Below, in pieces: positions 31,434 through 42,688 of a stretch of DNA of 42,688 nucleotides. The stretch is from Terana coerulea. Its lineage: Eukaryota > Basidiomycota > Agaricomycetes > Polyporales > Phanerochaetaceae. Location: positions 1-42,688 of the forward strand of contig JAKOGH010000020.1 in the NCBI GenBank assembly GCA_024811115.1, given 5' to 3'. How positions within the stretch are numbered: position 1 is the stretch's first letter; each line of letters opens with the position of its first letter. The position numbers and the translations under genes are program-made. The notes under the pieces are model-generated. The model was given only the letters and a program-made list of their open reading frames with translations, ran no database searches and was not told where the DNA came from.

Positions 31434-34400
31434 GACTGTCGGAGCCGATTTCGACTTCGAAGAGGAGCAAATGGTCGGAATGATAAGTAGTAGTACGGGA
31501 CCTATCGTGTTAGAGCGACTATAAGTGCGTGAGTGGCCTTCAGCTACTGGTATGGGGGTGGCATCTGTGCCTAGACCTGATATTTATACTGACCGCACAA
31601 CGATTCTGATGTTAGGAGGAACAATGCGAATGCAGTATACGGTGGGAATTGGACCAACTTAGCTAAGGGGCATCGGGCGGCCAAGAAAGAGTCAGCGCTG
31701 GTCCACAGCCACTGGTACCGCATCCATCTCTAGGCTAACCGCTGCTTGATGAACAAGAGGGTGGCTCCAGAGTTCGGAACGCCGCGCAGTGCTCTGCCGT
31801 TATGGACGACGCCTGGAACAATGTTGTCGGCCCCGGTCAAACTTGAATGGAAGGTGCCGCCGAGCAGCAGACACCGAGATGGAAGATGTCTCATACTTCT
31901 TCTCGGAGCTTGCCGGGCACAGGCGAGGTTTGGGCTCGAGTTCGCAGCGGAACACTGTACTAGTTTTCGTGACTTGGTGGGGAGCATTGCGGGAGCAGGT
32001 AAGTAAATGTGCGCTTTGCGGTAGCTTGCAAGCAGCATATCTAATCGGATATTGGCCAAATCAGGCCAAATCTACATCCTGTAAGCGCCTACTTCCTGGA
32101 GCCTGAGTACACCTGAGTACGTTCAGCGACTGCTCGACCGCCACACGCCACACATGGTTGGGCAGACCCATATCCCTCTATCGTATCCTGCTCACAGCTT
32201 CTCCCGCCGCCTTATTGATTTCTGGACTGAGAAGGTACGTCTAAAACGAGCAGCGAGCCAATTCCGAAACATCGCAGGCATCATGATCATGGGTACAATC
32301 TCACCACTCCCCATACCTGAACGTCATGCCTGTTGGCGTTGGTTTTGTACCGTCATACCCGGATCCACTAATTACTGATTAGGCGCAGCTACTGGGACTA
32401 CGAGAAGTCCTCGTGTATCGGGAACACTGGGCGCATCTTGCATTGGCATGAACACAAACAACTGGCGAAAGAGGGGCACGGAAACGGAGATCGAGGCTGT
32501 AGATTAGGAGCTTGACTTTTGCGCTCAAACGGAAGAGGTGCGTGGCCGCGTTCGACGAGCTCTCACCTGATGTCAACCAAGTCCTACAGAACATGAACGT
32601 TTGAACCACCATGCGATCCGCGGAAGAACGGCCCCAGCGGTTTTACAGATGCATAACGAGCTAAAAATCGAAGCCCAAACTGCGCCTTATTATCTGCGCT
32701 GGCCTACATGCAGCATAGGCATTGGCCAACGCCGCTCTGGTCACTCCTCTACCCGTCGCCCGCCAGTCGCCCGCCGTCTCGGCAAGCTATACAAGATTTT
32801 GGCCTCAGTTATCCCCTTCCTCTCTCATCCATGTTTTCCTCACGTCATCTCGGCGTCCTGTCGGATCTCTTGAGTGTAGCGGCGGCGGCGGAGGGCAAGC
32901 TTGGACTGTCGCTCAGCCCGGAGGATAGTCAGGGAGGACCATTTTCCTATGGCCTAGGTCCACCGAAGACAGGCAAGTTCAGAATAGAAGGGATAACTAC
33001 AGGGCTTGCGTCAAGGTGCGTCATGCGGTTGCTGCGAACGGATTCACGCGCAATGACCAAGTTTGTAGAGTAGTGAGATATTTTATCGAAGACAGCGCTA
33101 TTTAGCCTATCGTTCTGTTCCAGGCGCTGAGTTTGGACGCAGCAACCCTTAACTTGCAGGATTCAGACCCGTCAGCACGCCCTAATTGAGCTCGCCTGAC
33201 GCGAAACACACTGGCAAGCACCGTCCTTGCAACTTTCACACTCACTGTTTCTAACTATCCCACAATGGTCTACTGGCTCATACACGAACGCGTCTGCACG
33301 GCGAGACAGACTGGGCAAGACGGCGGCGACATAACTTCTTGCAGCCACTATTCTACCCGCTCGGGCTCGTCACAGTCTATGGAACATAAACTGGTGCCCA
33401 GTGACTGCAGACCGCACCAAAGATGACGCCGTCGGTGGTCTGCGATGTTGCCGAAGATATCGCCGCGAAACAACCAGGACATGCGAGCGAGACAGCCAAG
33501 GCATGGACACACAGCGCATGCTACAGAGCAACCGTGGCCGTCGCCCGGTTGAACAGCAGTGGTGTCCGCGCCAGCGCGGCGCACATGCCCTGGGTCGGAC
33601 GCAGGACAGTCGACGCGCGCAAACCTCGAAAGAGGCCAGAGGCGTACCGAGGTGGCGTGCTGAGAGAGCCCAATACGGGGCAACCGATGCTCCGTACCCG
33701 ACAAGACACAGCGGCGGCACGCCGACCGCGACGCCGCATATGTGCGGACAACAATCAGGATGGGCAGCGCAGCGGAGCGTTGCCTACAAGAGCGGCGGCG
33801 GCGCACAGGCCGTTTCCTCTGCGACCCGCCGCTCGCTTCTCAACTCTGCGGACAACGTCAGCGGCATGCCCAGTAGAGTATGCGAAGCGATGCCCTCACT
33901 GTACTTGTCGCCGTGAAATGCGAACCTCAAGATGGACGACACCATCTGCCGGTGCCCAAGAACCCGCTACACCCTGCCTGAGCGGCGGATGTCGTGCGCG
34001 AAAGCGTCGAAATGGGACCAAGGGACATGACACATCCAGCGCACTCACGCGAGGCACTGTCACGGACGCCGTGCGCCATGCGCTCCGGCTTTGCAACCTC
34101 ATCAAGGACAAGGGCAGGCCCACGGTGGAGGTTGCCAGGCAATCCCTTCGCCCAGCTATTCATCGCAAGCTGCGAAGCCCAAGCGGGGTAACTACTCGAG
34201 TGTCAGCCCCAAGTAACGCAGGCGCACCGCCGACGTGTGGTCGATATTGAGGGAGCATGGTCCCGCAGTAGTGTTGCTACCGTGTATACGTAGTTGTAGT
34301 ACCTCGACACTACATGTAGATTAGAGAATTAAAGAGATATTGACCTCGACATTGAGGGCATTTCAGTCACCACACACGTGAACCTAGCGGGGAATATGAT

Positions 34401-36240
34401 CCATTCCGAACATGTCCATACAAACACAATCGCGGGAGTATGCTAGTAAGACCGCCACAATTGAAACCAACTCTCCATACTCGCCAAGTCGGACCAACGA
34501 GATAGACAGTCTTGTTCTCGGCTATACCGCGAAGCTTGTAGGCCGCGAGGAACTGCGGGACGTGATCTCTGGCATCCTCAAGCCACATTGACCCTCATTG
34601 AGAACCTTCTGCGCATGCGTCACTGAATAATTCTCCTTTTGGTGTTGTCCCAGCGAATTTGGAACGTGAGAACTTAGTCGAAAACGTGCACCAGGCGATA
34701 CGAGGTGGCATACTGGAGTGAGCCAAGCAAAACACTGCGACTTCAGAGCATCCTACGACACTGACTGTCCTGTCATCTGCTTCGCTCAAGCACGTTCATT
34801 CGCCAGGCAGGCCAAGGGAAATCTGGTAGCTGGAACCATGTTTGGCTCGATGAGCTTCGGGTTACTGTCATCGCCGTAATATCAGAGTCTTCATTGGCCC
34901 AGCATGGCACACGACCAAGTCGGTTAATAAAACGTAGTATGCAGTAACAGTAGCACGCACGGGAAATATTGACCACCAGACGTACGTCCGCGAATGGCCG
35001 AGATCCATGACTGTCAGCACTGACTTGTGTACCCTGGCTCCTTGCTCTGAGGGTGACTCATGAGGCGTACGTACAGCTGGACACAACCTGGGTGCCAGCG
35101 TGCTACTCTGCAATGGGAATAGCAATGAGCAGGTACACGCAGACCTGAAGGAAGTGTTTATGGACTCAGCTCAATAGTATGTTCGCATAACATAATGAAA
35201 CCATACCTTAACCATCTACAAGCTAGCACGTTCAAGAGCGAAATGGCATTGTACCGAACATTGAACCTCTTCGTTTGCATCCGTCATGGTAAGCCGACTG
35301 CTCTGAGGTCCAGCTCAGTCACTGAAGCTGAGGCTAGGGAAGGGTGAGCACCACATGGGCAATGTCGAAAGAGAAAGGCTTCGGAGATTTCGCGAAGAAC
35401 GCCGAAGACGAACGCATCCGCAGTGAGCAACAGAGCTATCTTCCTCAATAATTGCAGCCTGCTGTCCGTCATAAGCCCGAATCGAGTCTTGTGGTTGAAC
35501 TTCACGTGAACCGTTCACGTCCGGGGTTTGTACTAGTAGTAGTGCCAGCGGTATCGAGCGCGGAATCGTGGAGGTAGAGAAGAAAGGCAGGGAGCTCGAG
35601 GTTCACTCTGATATGATGGTGCAGGCCGTAGCGCACAAGTTCAGCGTCATGAAGAATGGTTCAGCGGGGGCGAAAGATGAAGATGACGGCGACAAGTCGA
35701 GTTGACAACTCTGGCAGAGGCCGGACCCCAGCGCCACGATAACCTGTGACCCCGATCACCTCATGCCGGACTCCGAGTCGGGCGCTCAGCGCTCAGGCCT
35801 TGACCCTCCGAGTCATTATGCACAGATCTACGTCTGCTAAAGCGGAAGGTGAGTACTATTGCTTCCTTTGTCTTTACTTCTAAGTGTGTCATTGATCCAT
35901 GATCTCAATCTCACAGGGTGCAATGGTTGGGCAAAGCCTGTTACGCCGCCGTCAGATGGGTCCTGGGATCCGAAGGATGACGAGAAAAAACTAGCCCTAA
36001 ACTGCTTGTCCCTTCAAACCCGACCTTGCAGCAGTATCGTTGTCTCTCATTTCCTTGGTGTGTGATATTCGCTTCAATATTTGGGATGTGCAACCACCGC
36101 TGACCGCGAGGTCACGGAAGTTCGGGCGCATCACCCGCTGCTTCATCGCTTCCGTGACCTTCTGCCAATATTACTTGTTAAAGGGACAAATACGTATCTG
36201 ACCCACCACCCCTCCGACCGTTACTTCCGTGGCAACCGAC
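31434..36240. other. Long stretch without a recognised gene
   Basis: Open frames exist but none is assigned. Plus-strand segments at about 31,789-31,995 (TEMEDVSYFFSELAGHRRGL) and 32,110-32,235 (VGQTHIPLSYPAHSFSRRL) read like protein. The GC-rich block 33,300-34,250 has overlapping long frames on both strands, including 275 codons at 33,423-34,250 plus, rich in Arg, Ala, Thr and Pro and without motif. A minus-strand segment at 34,390-34,590 (DHVPQFLAAYKLRGI) also looks protein-like. A 56-bp-type intron chain could not be built for any of them. The last part contains the P450 promoter; GTTACTTCCGTGGC at about 36,220-36,233 leads to its ATG. Confidence 0.4.
33423..34250 (+). other. 275-codon open frame, coding status doubtful
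   Basis: This is the longest single open frame in the window. It starts with ATG and ends TGA, but the protein is dominated by Arg, Ala, Thr, Pro and Ser, has no motif, hydrophobic core pattern or intron, and overlaps frames of 171 and 152 codons in other phases. In GC-rich sequence such frames appear by chance because stop codons are rare. I list it only so that it can be tested; a recently arisen or orphan gene cannot be excluded from sequence alone. Confidence 0.2.
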
Positions 36241-38352
36241 ATGTTCAAACTACCTATTAGTTTCGCGATACTCGCCGCGCTAGCGGTCTACGTGGCACGG
36301 CACATGTTCAGCAGGAGGCGCAGCGGCTTGCCGCCCGGCCCTCCTGGCCTTCCCATTGTTGGAAACGCGCTGGATTTCACCTTGGAGACCGCGGGCGAAA
36401 CGTTCACGAAATGGGCGGAGCAGTACGGTACGTACACTCATGTATCTCGAGCGAAGGCTCGTCTGACGTGCCACTTTAGGTCCTGTCTTCTTCATACGCC
36501 TACTCTCCACACCATGTATTGTCATAACCTCGGCATCGGTGGCGCAAGATATTCTCACCAAGACTTCAAGCACGACGTCAAATAGGGAAATCCGTCACAT
36601 GCCTTACTTGTGCGTGTACAGCGTCGCTGGGGAATCCGTACTGACGTATACTCAGAGTCGGTCTGAGAGAAACTCTTCCTCACTTGCAGCCAGGACCCCG
36701 GTTGAAACAGGCCAGGCGGTACATAGCCATGGCAATCGGACCGGCCGCCCTAGACAAGTATGCACCGGAACTAGAGCGTCGGGCAGTGATGCTCGCAAAG
36801 AAGATCAACGACGAACCGAGTAACTACCACGAGATATGCAGACGGTAAGTACCCTGTCATTGTTCAACGCCAGCTTTACCACCTTACTTACTCGCCTCAT
36901 TTGCGAATATGGCTAGGTGGATCGCTATCGGCGTGGAACGCGTGGGTTACGGGACTGACGACGAGGTCGACAATTCCGGGTTCTGTGAGATCGCGCAGGA
37001 GGTCTTGAACGTATTCGTACAAGTTTCGAACCCATTCCGACCATTTGTCGTTGAGTTTCTTCCTTTCTGTAAGCGTCGTGTCCAGCTGTACGTTCACTCG
37101 ACTAACGCATGAGGGGAATCATCAGTGCAGTTCTTCCCCTCATGGCTACCCGGCATGGGCTTCAAACGGCAGGCTAACAAATGGCGAACGGAGCTCACTA
37201 CTAATTTACTCGAATTGCCGTATCAAACCGCTATTCGGAACCTGGTAAGCAGGTAGCGAAGCTTATTGCCTTGCGCTAACTTAACCCTTATATTCCACAG
37301 GAGAAGGGGCACGGCTCACACTCTCTTGTCTCCAACGTGCTCAGTGAGCAATCCCTGGATTCGCTCGATGCCGAAAGCGCGGATAACGTGAAACATGCCG
37401 CAATGGGTCTATATCTTGGTAAGTACCGTCATTATTTTGGGCATCACATCTCAAACCAATTTTTTCAGGTGGATTCGAGACGGTACGGCACACGCTTTCT
37501 TCGGGGCGATATTTTGGCTATCCTCACCTCATCTCTCTAGTCAAAAGGTGCTCTCCTCACTTTCTTCCTCGCGATGGCTCTGTACCCCGACGTCCAAAAG
37601 CGGGCGCAAAAGGAGGTTGACGCTATTACCCATGGCATGCGGTTGCCCACTCTCGAAGACAGATCAATGCTTCCGATAATTGACTGTCTCGTCAAAGAGA
37701 TCATGAGGTGGGGCACTCCAGTTCCCGTATGTGAGTGTATTATTATCATGAATCTCGCTGTCAATGCAAGTCTAACGATCTGAAGTGTTCCCTCATGTAC
37801 AGGAACTGGATCATGACAGCTTCGTGGACGGTCTTCGGATACCCGCTGGTAGTCAAATCGTTGTCAACGCTGAGTGAGTGTGGTGATGTGGCTCGTCAAG
37901 CAGGATATTGAACTAATTTTTGGTGACAGGGGAATATTCATGGATCCCAATAATTACACCGAACCTCTGAGATTCTGGCCTGAGCGCCATCTGGGCGGCA
38001 ATGTTCTTGATCCCCTCAGCGTGTGCTTCGGTCACGCTCGCCGGTCAGTAGTGAGGCTGCTCCAACGTGTTCACTATAGCTGACAGAGTGTGTTACAGGC
38101 TCTGTCCAGGACGTTACTACGCCGAGCGGCAGCTTTGGATCACTATCGCGACTATGCTCGCAATTTTTGACCTGTCGTGCCCGGTAGACCCTGGCGCCAA
38201 GCAACCCCGATATAAATTTACCAAGACACCCATGAGGTTCGTGCATATGATCTGTAAAGTTAGGAGCTGTACTCACTCATTTTCTCAGAATGCCGGTTCC
38301 GTTCGATGTAGACTTTACCGTGCGACAGCCCGGTCTGTTAGACGGATATTAA
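36241..38352 (+). CDS. Cytochrome P450 monooxygenase, 12 exons, intact
   Basis: A haem-thiolate monooxygenase of the ER membrane, working with NADPH-cytochrome P450 reductase. Exons: 36241-36427, 36480-36637, 36690-36844, 36917-37068, 37126-37244, 37301-37418, 37469-37482, 37541-37730, 37786-37873, 37930-38043, 38099-38236, 38289-38352. They total 1,497 nt, 498 codons plus stop, with no in-frame stop. Residues 5-23 form a membrane anchor, followed by the Pro-rich hinge LPPGPPGLPIVGN (30-42). The helix I motif is GGFETS (297-302), ExxR is E354-R357, PERH is at 411-414 and the haem loop FGHARRLCPG (427-436) has Cys434 as ligand. Introns are 50-72 nt; exon 7 is only 14 nt. Two caveats: intron 2 leaves the segment before GPRLKQARR short and the usual helix C WxxxR is not evident; the exon 8 donor could also be 4 nt upstream. 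Substrate and CYP family are unknown. It lies between two O-methyltransferases transcribed the other way. Confidence 0.92.
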
Positions 38353-39433
38353 GGCAGCGAGTGAGTCGAATTGACTTGGTTTACTGTGGGTTATATGTAT
38401 GTCAGTGAAGTACTATGAATTACATAATTCTTGGCGCATCCAAACCATTCGACTCTGCCTGGGACTTGATATTGCTTGCACTGGGTAAGGCTGTGACTGG
38501 TCCGTGTCACGGTATGAACACTATTGAAGTGAATATGCAGCGCTGTGTTGCCTACAACCGAATACTAATTGTCACAAGGCTGCAATTTGGCTGTGGTAGC
38601 ACCTTCGCCTACTGAACCTGCTGAGTTATCTTAGGCTCTTGAAAGAATTGAGGAGTCCTGCCTGGCGACAGCTGACAGAATGTAGGTCGACTCGGGAGTA
38701 GTGGCTATCGCGACGAAGTCCCGTTTAGGGCAGATCAAACTTTGTGGCGTGGGAGGCGCTTATGTCATAGCCGCTGCCAACTCTGCTGCCGGGCAGTCTG
38801 TTGGCGACAGGTATCACTGACAGTTCATTCTGACTGGGAATTGGATGCGGTTCATCGCTTTACGTAGTTAATGAGCGGATATTCATCCTAACTGTTGGAC
38901 TCATTGAATACCTGGAGCATAGATTATCACTAGTACAAAGCGGCGCCGAGCTATTAAGCAGCCCAATAGTATGTAAGCGGTAAAGTAAGTACTCAAGATA
39001 TAGGAATATCACGTGGCAGGAGAGAAGCGTATATATGCGTAAATTAATGATTGTAAGCGGTAGGGTTGGTTCATGCCTTGGACTGCAGAATGGCCGTTTG
39101 CGCATCCGAGAAACTGCTCCTTCGCTTCGTGTGAAGGAAGGTCTGCACCCTGAAGGTCAGAGCCGCGTACGTCAAGTCCAACTGAGACGTACCCCAGCAG
39201 TGTACTCGCTGCCAACAGCCGTTGAGCCTGTGTCACTCTGTACAGTGGTGTGTTGTCAGACAAATGGAGTACTGCTAGGATGTAGGTGCGAACTGACCTC
39301 AGTGCGTCTGGACGTGTCTGATAGGACAAAACTATTTCCCGTTTGGCGATGACGAGGAAGCGACTTATCCGATCTCTCTCGCCTAATGTTAGCGCGGACA
39401 ATAATGGATGTCGGAACAAGCACCTGGGACCAG
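38353..39433. other. Intergenic between convergent genes, no gene seen
   Basis: The P450 (plus) and the membrane protein (minus) converge on this 1.1-kb stretch, which should contain both 3' ends. The open frames present (66-105 codons) are antisense or lack motifs. No clear polyadenylation signal stands out, as is usual in fungi. Confidence 0.5.
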
Positions 39434-40415
39434 TCATTTCAATGCGGCAAAAATGAGGAGAAGAGGGATGCATACGCTCAACTGCCCTATGATAGGGGTA
39501 AACATTGCACCTGCAATCTTGTGTAGCGCGAACAACGCCAAGGACGTGGTGGTGGCCGCAGTGAGGAGGGCTCCGCATTCCACAATCATCCAGATGATGT
39601 TCATACGCTCGCGTACTACGTGAGGCAGAGCCCGCATAGTGGCGCTCCAGACCTTCCATGCAATGAGACATGTTGCGGTAATTTGAATTGCAATCGACAG
39701 GCAGAGCGTGCTGAGCAAGAGGTTCTCGACCACAAAGATTTCGGTGGTACTGGAGAGATTTGCCTCCTTTCCAATCGTGACGAAGCCGCAGACTGAAGAG
39801 TGTCAGCCTGTGACGACATGACGTTTGGCCGTGCGCTTACCAATCAATGCGATGTTCATGACAGTCTGTAGCGGCGTGAGTCGTGAAGTTGTGAGTGTGT
39901 GATAAATATCATCAAGGTGCTATCACACGCACATAAACAGCCGCAATGGTTTGATTGTGCCCCCAGACAGTGTAGCAGCGCCATGCCTAACAAGCATGTT
40001 GGTATAGTCTCCTTGAACAGACCGTGAAGAGAAGTGGAATACCATAATGGCGTCGCTCATGAAGTGCTGTGGGAGATGTCAGTAAGTAGGTCGCAATCAC
40101 TTCATAGATAACTCACGTTAATGAAATAAAATATTGTCTCCGCGACGTGGAGCTTAGAGGACTGGTTAGCATAGTACGCCTCTGGGAATCCGGGTGTGCC
40201 AGCGCCAGTGATGAAGCCCTCAATCAACCACAAGAGGTTGGTTATGATATGGCCGGTCGCAACGAATAGCTGGAAGCTTGCTATGCCTGAGAGGATACTT
40301 CCCCGGGCCAGTAGTATGAGTAAAGCCCGAAGGATTATTTGCCCAACGTACCGACTGTGTGCACTAGAGCTACGCTGTGATAGCGTGCGGGCACTGTATG
40401 CGTATAGAGCAACAC
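39434..40415 (-). CDS. Multi-pass membrane protein of unknown function
   Basis: A basidiomycete-type integral membrane protein with several transmembrane helices. From the 3' side, exons are 39434-39792, 39841-39865, 39933-39986, 40043-40066 and one from 40117 upwards; introns (48, 67, 56 and 50 bp) are GT...AG and keep frame. The protein reads GIASFQLFVATGHIITNLLW, AETIFYFIN, HFMSDAIM joined to AWRCYTVWGHNQTIAAVYV, TVMNIALIG, VENLLLSTLCLSIAIQITAT, IAWKVWSATMR, MIVECGALLTAATTTSLAL and MFTPIIGQLSVCIPLLLIF, ending in TGA at 39,434-39,436. The pattern D-x-I/L-M-x-W-R-C-Y-x-V-W-G and LIAWKVW is shared by a large family in these fungi, some with DUF6533 domains; function is unknown. The N-terminus is uncertain: an additional intron at 40,287-40,351 is likely, and the true start may lie above 40,415. 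Confidence 0.75.
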
Positions 40416-42367
40416 TAATCCATTTCAGCCTTTGGGGGCGGAGTTAATCAGTTCTGAACTCACTTCAGGCCTGCAGATTGTACGTAGGTTATTACGGTAA
40501 CTTAGAACACTCTATTAGGTTAACGAACCGTATAGCGGGCCGGCGACCCAAACCCCTACAAGAACGGAGAGGGAATTCGAAATATCATGAGGTGGGTTCG
40601 CAATTTGAGCCATCGTGCAGAAGGAACTAGAAGCGACGGCACAGAGGGCACGAAGGCAGGCCGTAGGACGCCTGCTGATCTTGGCTTAAAGTAGGGGTAA
40701 CTGATCATGATTCTGACCGCTACAAGCAGTACAAGCGTGCGCACCTTGCGGGGATATGACAAGCTATCAGTGCCGCATTAAGGAGAGCAGACAGCGACCG
40801 GGAGGCGAGCACTGAATTCCCACAGCACAGAAATATAAGGTCGGCTTAGCCGGCGAGATCCGATTCCTATCCCGGCTGCGTTGTAAGGAAATGAGAGTTT
40901 GACAAATAGTCGCCTTGTCCGGTTCAGAGCGCTGCGATATGATCAGCGAAACCAACGCTTGGGCTACCAATATCATGTCAGTACATTGCACTAAGACATG
41001 TAAGATGAGAAATGTTATCTAGGTCATCGAACGGACTCCACTGGCGCTGTGACTTACCGTAGAAGTGCTGCCAGGGAACAGCGCTTGAAGTTTGCCGAAA
41101 CCGCTTTCCGGATGTTGGAGCAGCACAAACAGTAGTACCGAGCAAGCGTCGCTCTTGGACGTCCGATCGTAATACTCAGTCGGCTCGAACTGCGAAGTCG
41201 GGCGGGGAGGCTGTTCAAACTTGTTTCCTGGTACGTTTCCTCTCACGTTGTGCGCGTGCGACCCGAGCTTCACGGATAAGCGCAGTGATGATAGCGCCAC
41301 TAAACTAAAAAGCTTTATTGAGCACCTGAAACTGTAATCAAGTTCCTCAGTAAGCAAAGTTGGTGGAGGGCGCTGGAATATACCAGCATATGATTAGGCG
41401 ACATCATCTGCACGAGTCTGTCTCAGCTCCATGTTCACCTCGCCCCTAGCATGCGACTGTCGCCTGCTGCAGTTAGTTCAGCCTCTCAAAGTTACAGGCA
41501 TTGGTGCACATGACGTCCTTAACGCGCCTTGCCACGCCACCAGAAAGGACGGCATACACAGCGCGTGCGTAAGAATAGCACAATCGTCAGCATCTATCAT
41601 TGAGCGGTGGTGGTCAGAGACAAATTATGGATCGGCCAGTCGCCAGAGCGTGAAACGAACCTGATGTCCAGGTGCGGCGATTCCGAGTCGGAGCCTCCTA
41701 CTAGTATGCATCGGCCCCTTCGCCGACCATGAACCGTGAAGGACAAATAAGGATTGATACCGATACCAATATCATAGACACTATCACAACGACAAAGAAT
41801 GAGGATCGGACGCGCCCAAACAGAATTGAAACGTACATATGTTCTGACGCCAGAGCGAAAATGGAAGACCTCGCCAGCGTCGTTTCACAATAGATGTAGC
41901 CACGTAACCTTTGTTCCCTATTTGATATGTTTTTCTGTAGGGCCTAGAGCAACTCAAGGCTTGCGGCAAGACGGTGTCACTAGATTGAATTGGGACTGAG
42001 TATGACACGAACCTTGTCACTATACCGCTGGTCAAACGAGGCTTGAGGCCTTAGATCGAAAGGGCGAGCTTCGTGCCGTGTCTTTTGTGGACATATTTGG
42101 CTATTGCCGAAAGACAGTACTGAGGCCGCAGACGTTGTGCTCGAACGAGATGAAAGAAGAGCAGAACCTGCTGGATGCCTAATCACGTGCTACCCTTAAG
42201 GATTTATGGGCGCTTGTATCTGCCGCCGGCACCGACGCCCACGACGGCCAATGAAAATGATGACTAAAATTCCCTTTCTCTACAGCTTAGACAAATATTA
42301 GACAGACATCATCAATGTCCTGAGCTTACAACGACGGCACAGTAGTAGGGAGAGTATGTAAAACTCT
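40416..42367. other. Mostly unassigned, no gene recognised
   Basis: Frames of 68-112 codons occur on both strands with no motif. A plus-strand piece near 42,036-42,181 (LEALDRKGELRAVSFVDIFG) is protein-like but isolated. The promoter and any 5' exon of the membrane protein would lie in 40,416-40,800; the last bases lead into the 3' end of the second methyltransferase. Confidence 0.4.
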
Positions 42368-42688
42368 TCAGACGGGAATGCCTATCGCTTTCTGAGTAGC
42401 GAGGCCCGACCCATGGTGCACCAGCACGAGCTTCCACCCCGTCTGCTCCATGAGCTCTCGCATCTGGGTAACAGTACGCTCCTTTCCGTTCAGCGACACC
42501 ATCATCTGTAGGTCCTGGTAGTAACCAATCGCCGCGGCGTGTCCGCCGTTGGGCAATAGCGGAGCTGGAGGGGTGGGACGTGCCGCCCCGGGATGGTCTG
42601 CACATCCTCCTCCACGCATGCGTACGACATCAGGACGTCGACGATCATCAAGCGGGGTGCCGCCGCCTCACGAAGATTGCGGAGGATC
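42368..42688 (-). pseudogene. Second O-methyltransferase, 3' part only, with frameshift
   Basis: The minus strand ends at TGA 42,368-42,370 after KAIGIPV and is closely similar, in protein and DNA, to the last exon of the methyltransferase at 29.5-31.4 kb (GKERTVTQMRELMEQTGWKL, LLPNGGHAAAIGYYQDLQMM). It continues to the window edge at the ILRNLREAAAP segment, just after the catalytic-His region. It keeps the Gly codon that is a stop in the first copy. However, one base is missing around 42,583-42,592 relative to that copy (ATCCCGGGGCGGCACG against ATCCCTGGCGCGACCCG), so frames disagree between VEEDVQTIPG and AARPTPPAP. Two residues are also absent after EAAAP. Flanks outside the coding region do not match, so this is an older paralogue rather than a fresh segmental duplicate. 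Confidence 0.85.

Noticed and set aside
33401..34250. Overlapping long frames on both strands in GC-rich sequence
   Set aside because: No motif, and three phases are open together, which is what GC-rich non-coding DNA gives; listed only as a doubtful frame.
29503..42688. Recent segmental duplication linking the two methyltransferases
   Set aside because: Similarity stops at the stop codon, and the coding sequences differ at many third positions.
1..42688. CRISPR arrays, bacterial operons, toxin genes or viral genes
   Set aside because: No regularly spaced short repeats of that kind, no ribosome binding sites or operon layout, and no related protein motifs; the only reverse transcriptase belongs to the fungal retrotransposon.

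Overview
The window looks like nuclear DNA of a basidiomycete fungus, probably an agaricomycete. Genes are split by many very short introns (47-72 nt, GT...AG). The gene families seen (Tnp2/Plavaka-type transposase, chromodomain Ty3/gypsy element, hAT elements, a DUF6533-type membrane protein, multi-exon P450 and Methyltransf_2-type O-methyltransferases) are a typical agaricomycete mixture. No bacterial operons, ribosome binding sites or CRISPR are present. All family calls are from reading motifs; no search was run.

Layout. 1-10 kb holds old decayed sequence: an unrecognised coiled-coil remnant (1.36-1.91 kb), a minus-strand Tnp2/Plavaka-like transposase pseudogene (2.06-4.56 kb), a broken medium-chain dehydrogenase/reductase gene (5.30-6.50 kb) and a hypothetical coiled-coil gene on the minus strand (7.87-9.05 kb).

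10.05-20.76 kb is one Ty3/gypsy chromovirus with gag, protease-RT-RNase H-integrase-chromodomain and a third ORF carrying zinc knuckles. It is riddled with stops and was itself hit twice: a 294-bp solo LTR sits inside the RT domain (13,086-13,379, target duplication ACTGG), and a 2.49-kb element splits the 3' LTR (18,117-20,603). The latter carries a tRNA-like pol III unit and a GC-rich tandem array.

21.25-27.48 kb is a 6.2-kb hAT element with a perfect 8-bp target duplication (GCGGGGAC). Its transposase gene is interrupted by a 1.79-kb DNA element that carries part of an F-box-like host gene.

27.5-42.7 kb is host-like. It holds a DUF6533-type membrane protein pseudogene, an O-methyltransferase with one nonsense codon (minus), an intact 12-exon cytochrome P450 of 498 codons (plus), a multi-pass membrane protein (minus), and the 3' part of a second, closely related O-methyltransferase that runs off the right edge and carries its own frameshift. 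P450 plus two methyltransferases could be the remains of a small secondary-metabolite locus, but no backbone synthase is visible. The 31.4-36.2 kb and 40.4-42.4 kb stretches contain open frames that I could not assign.
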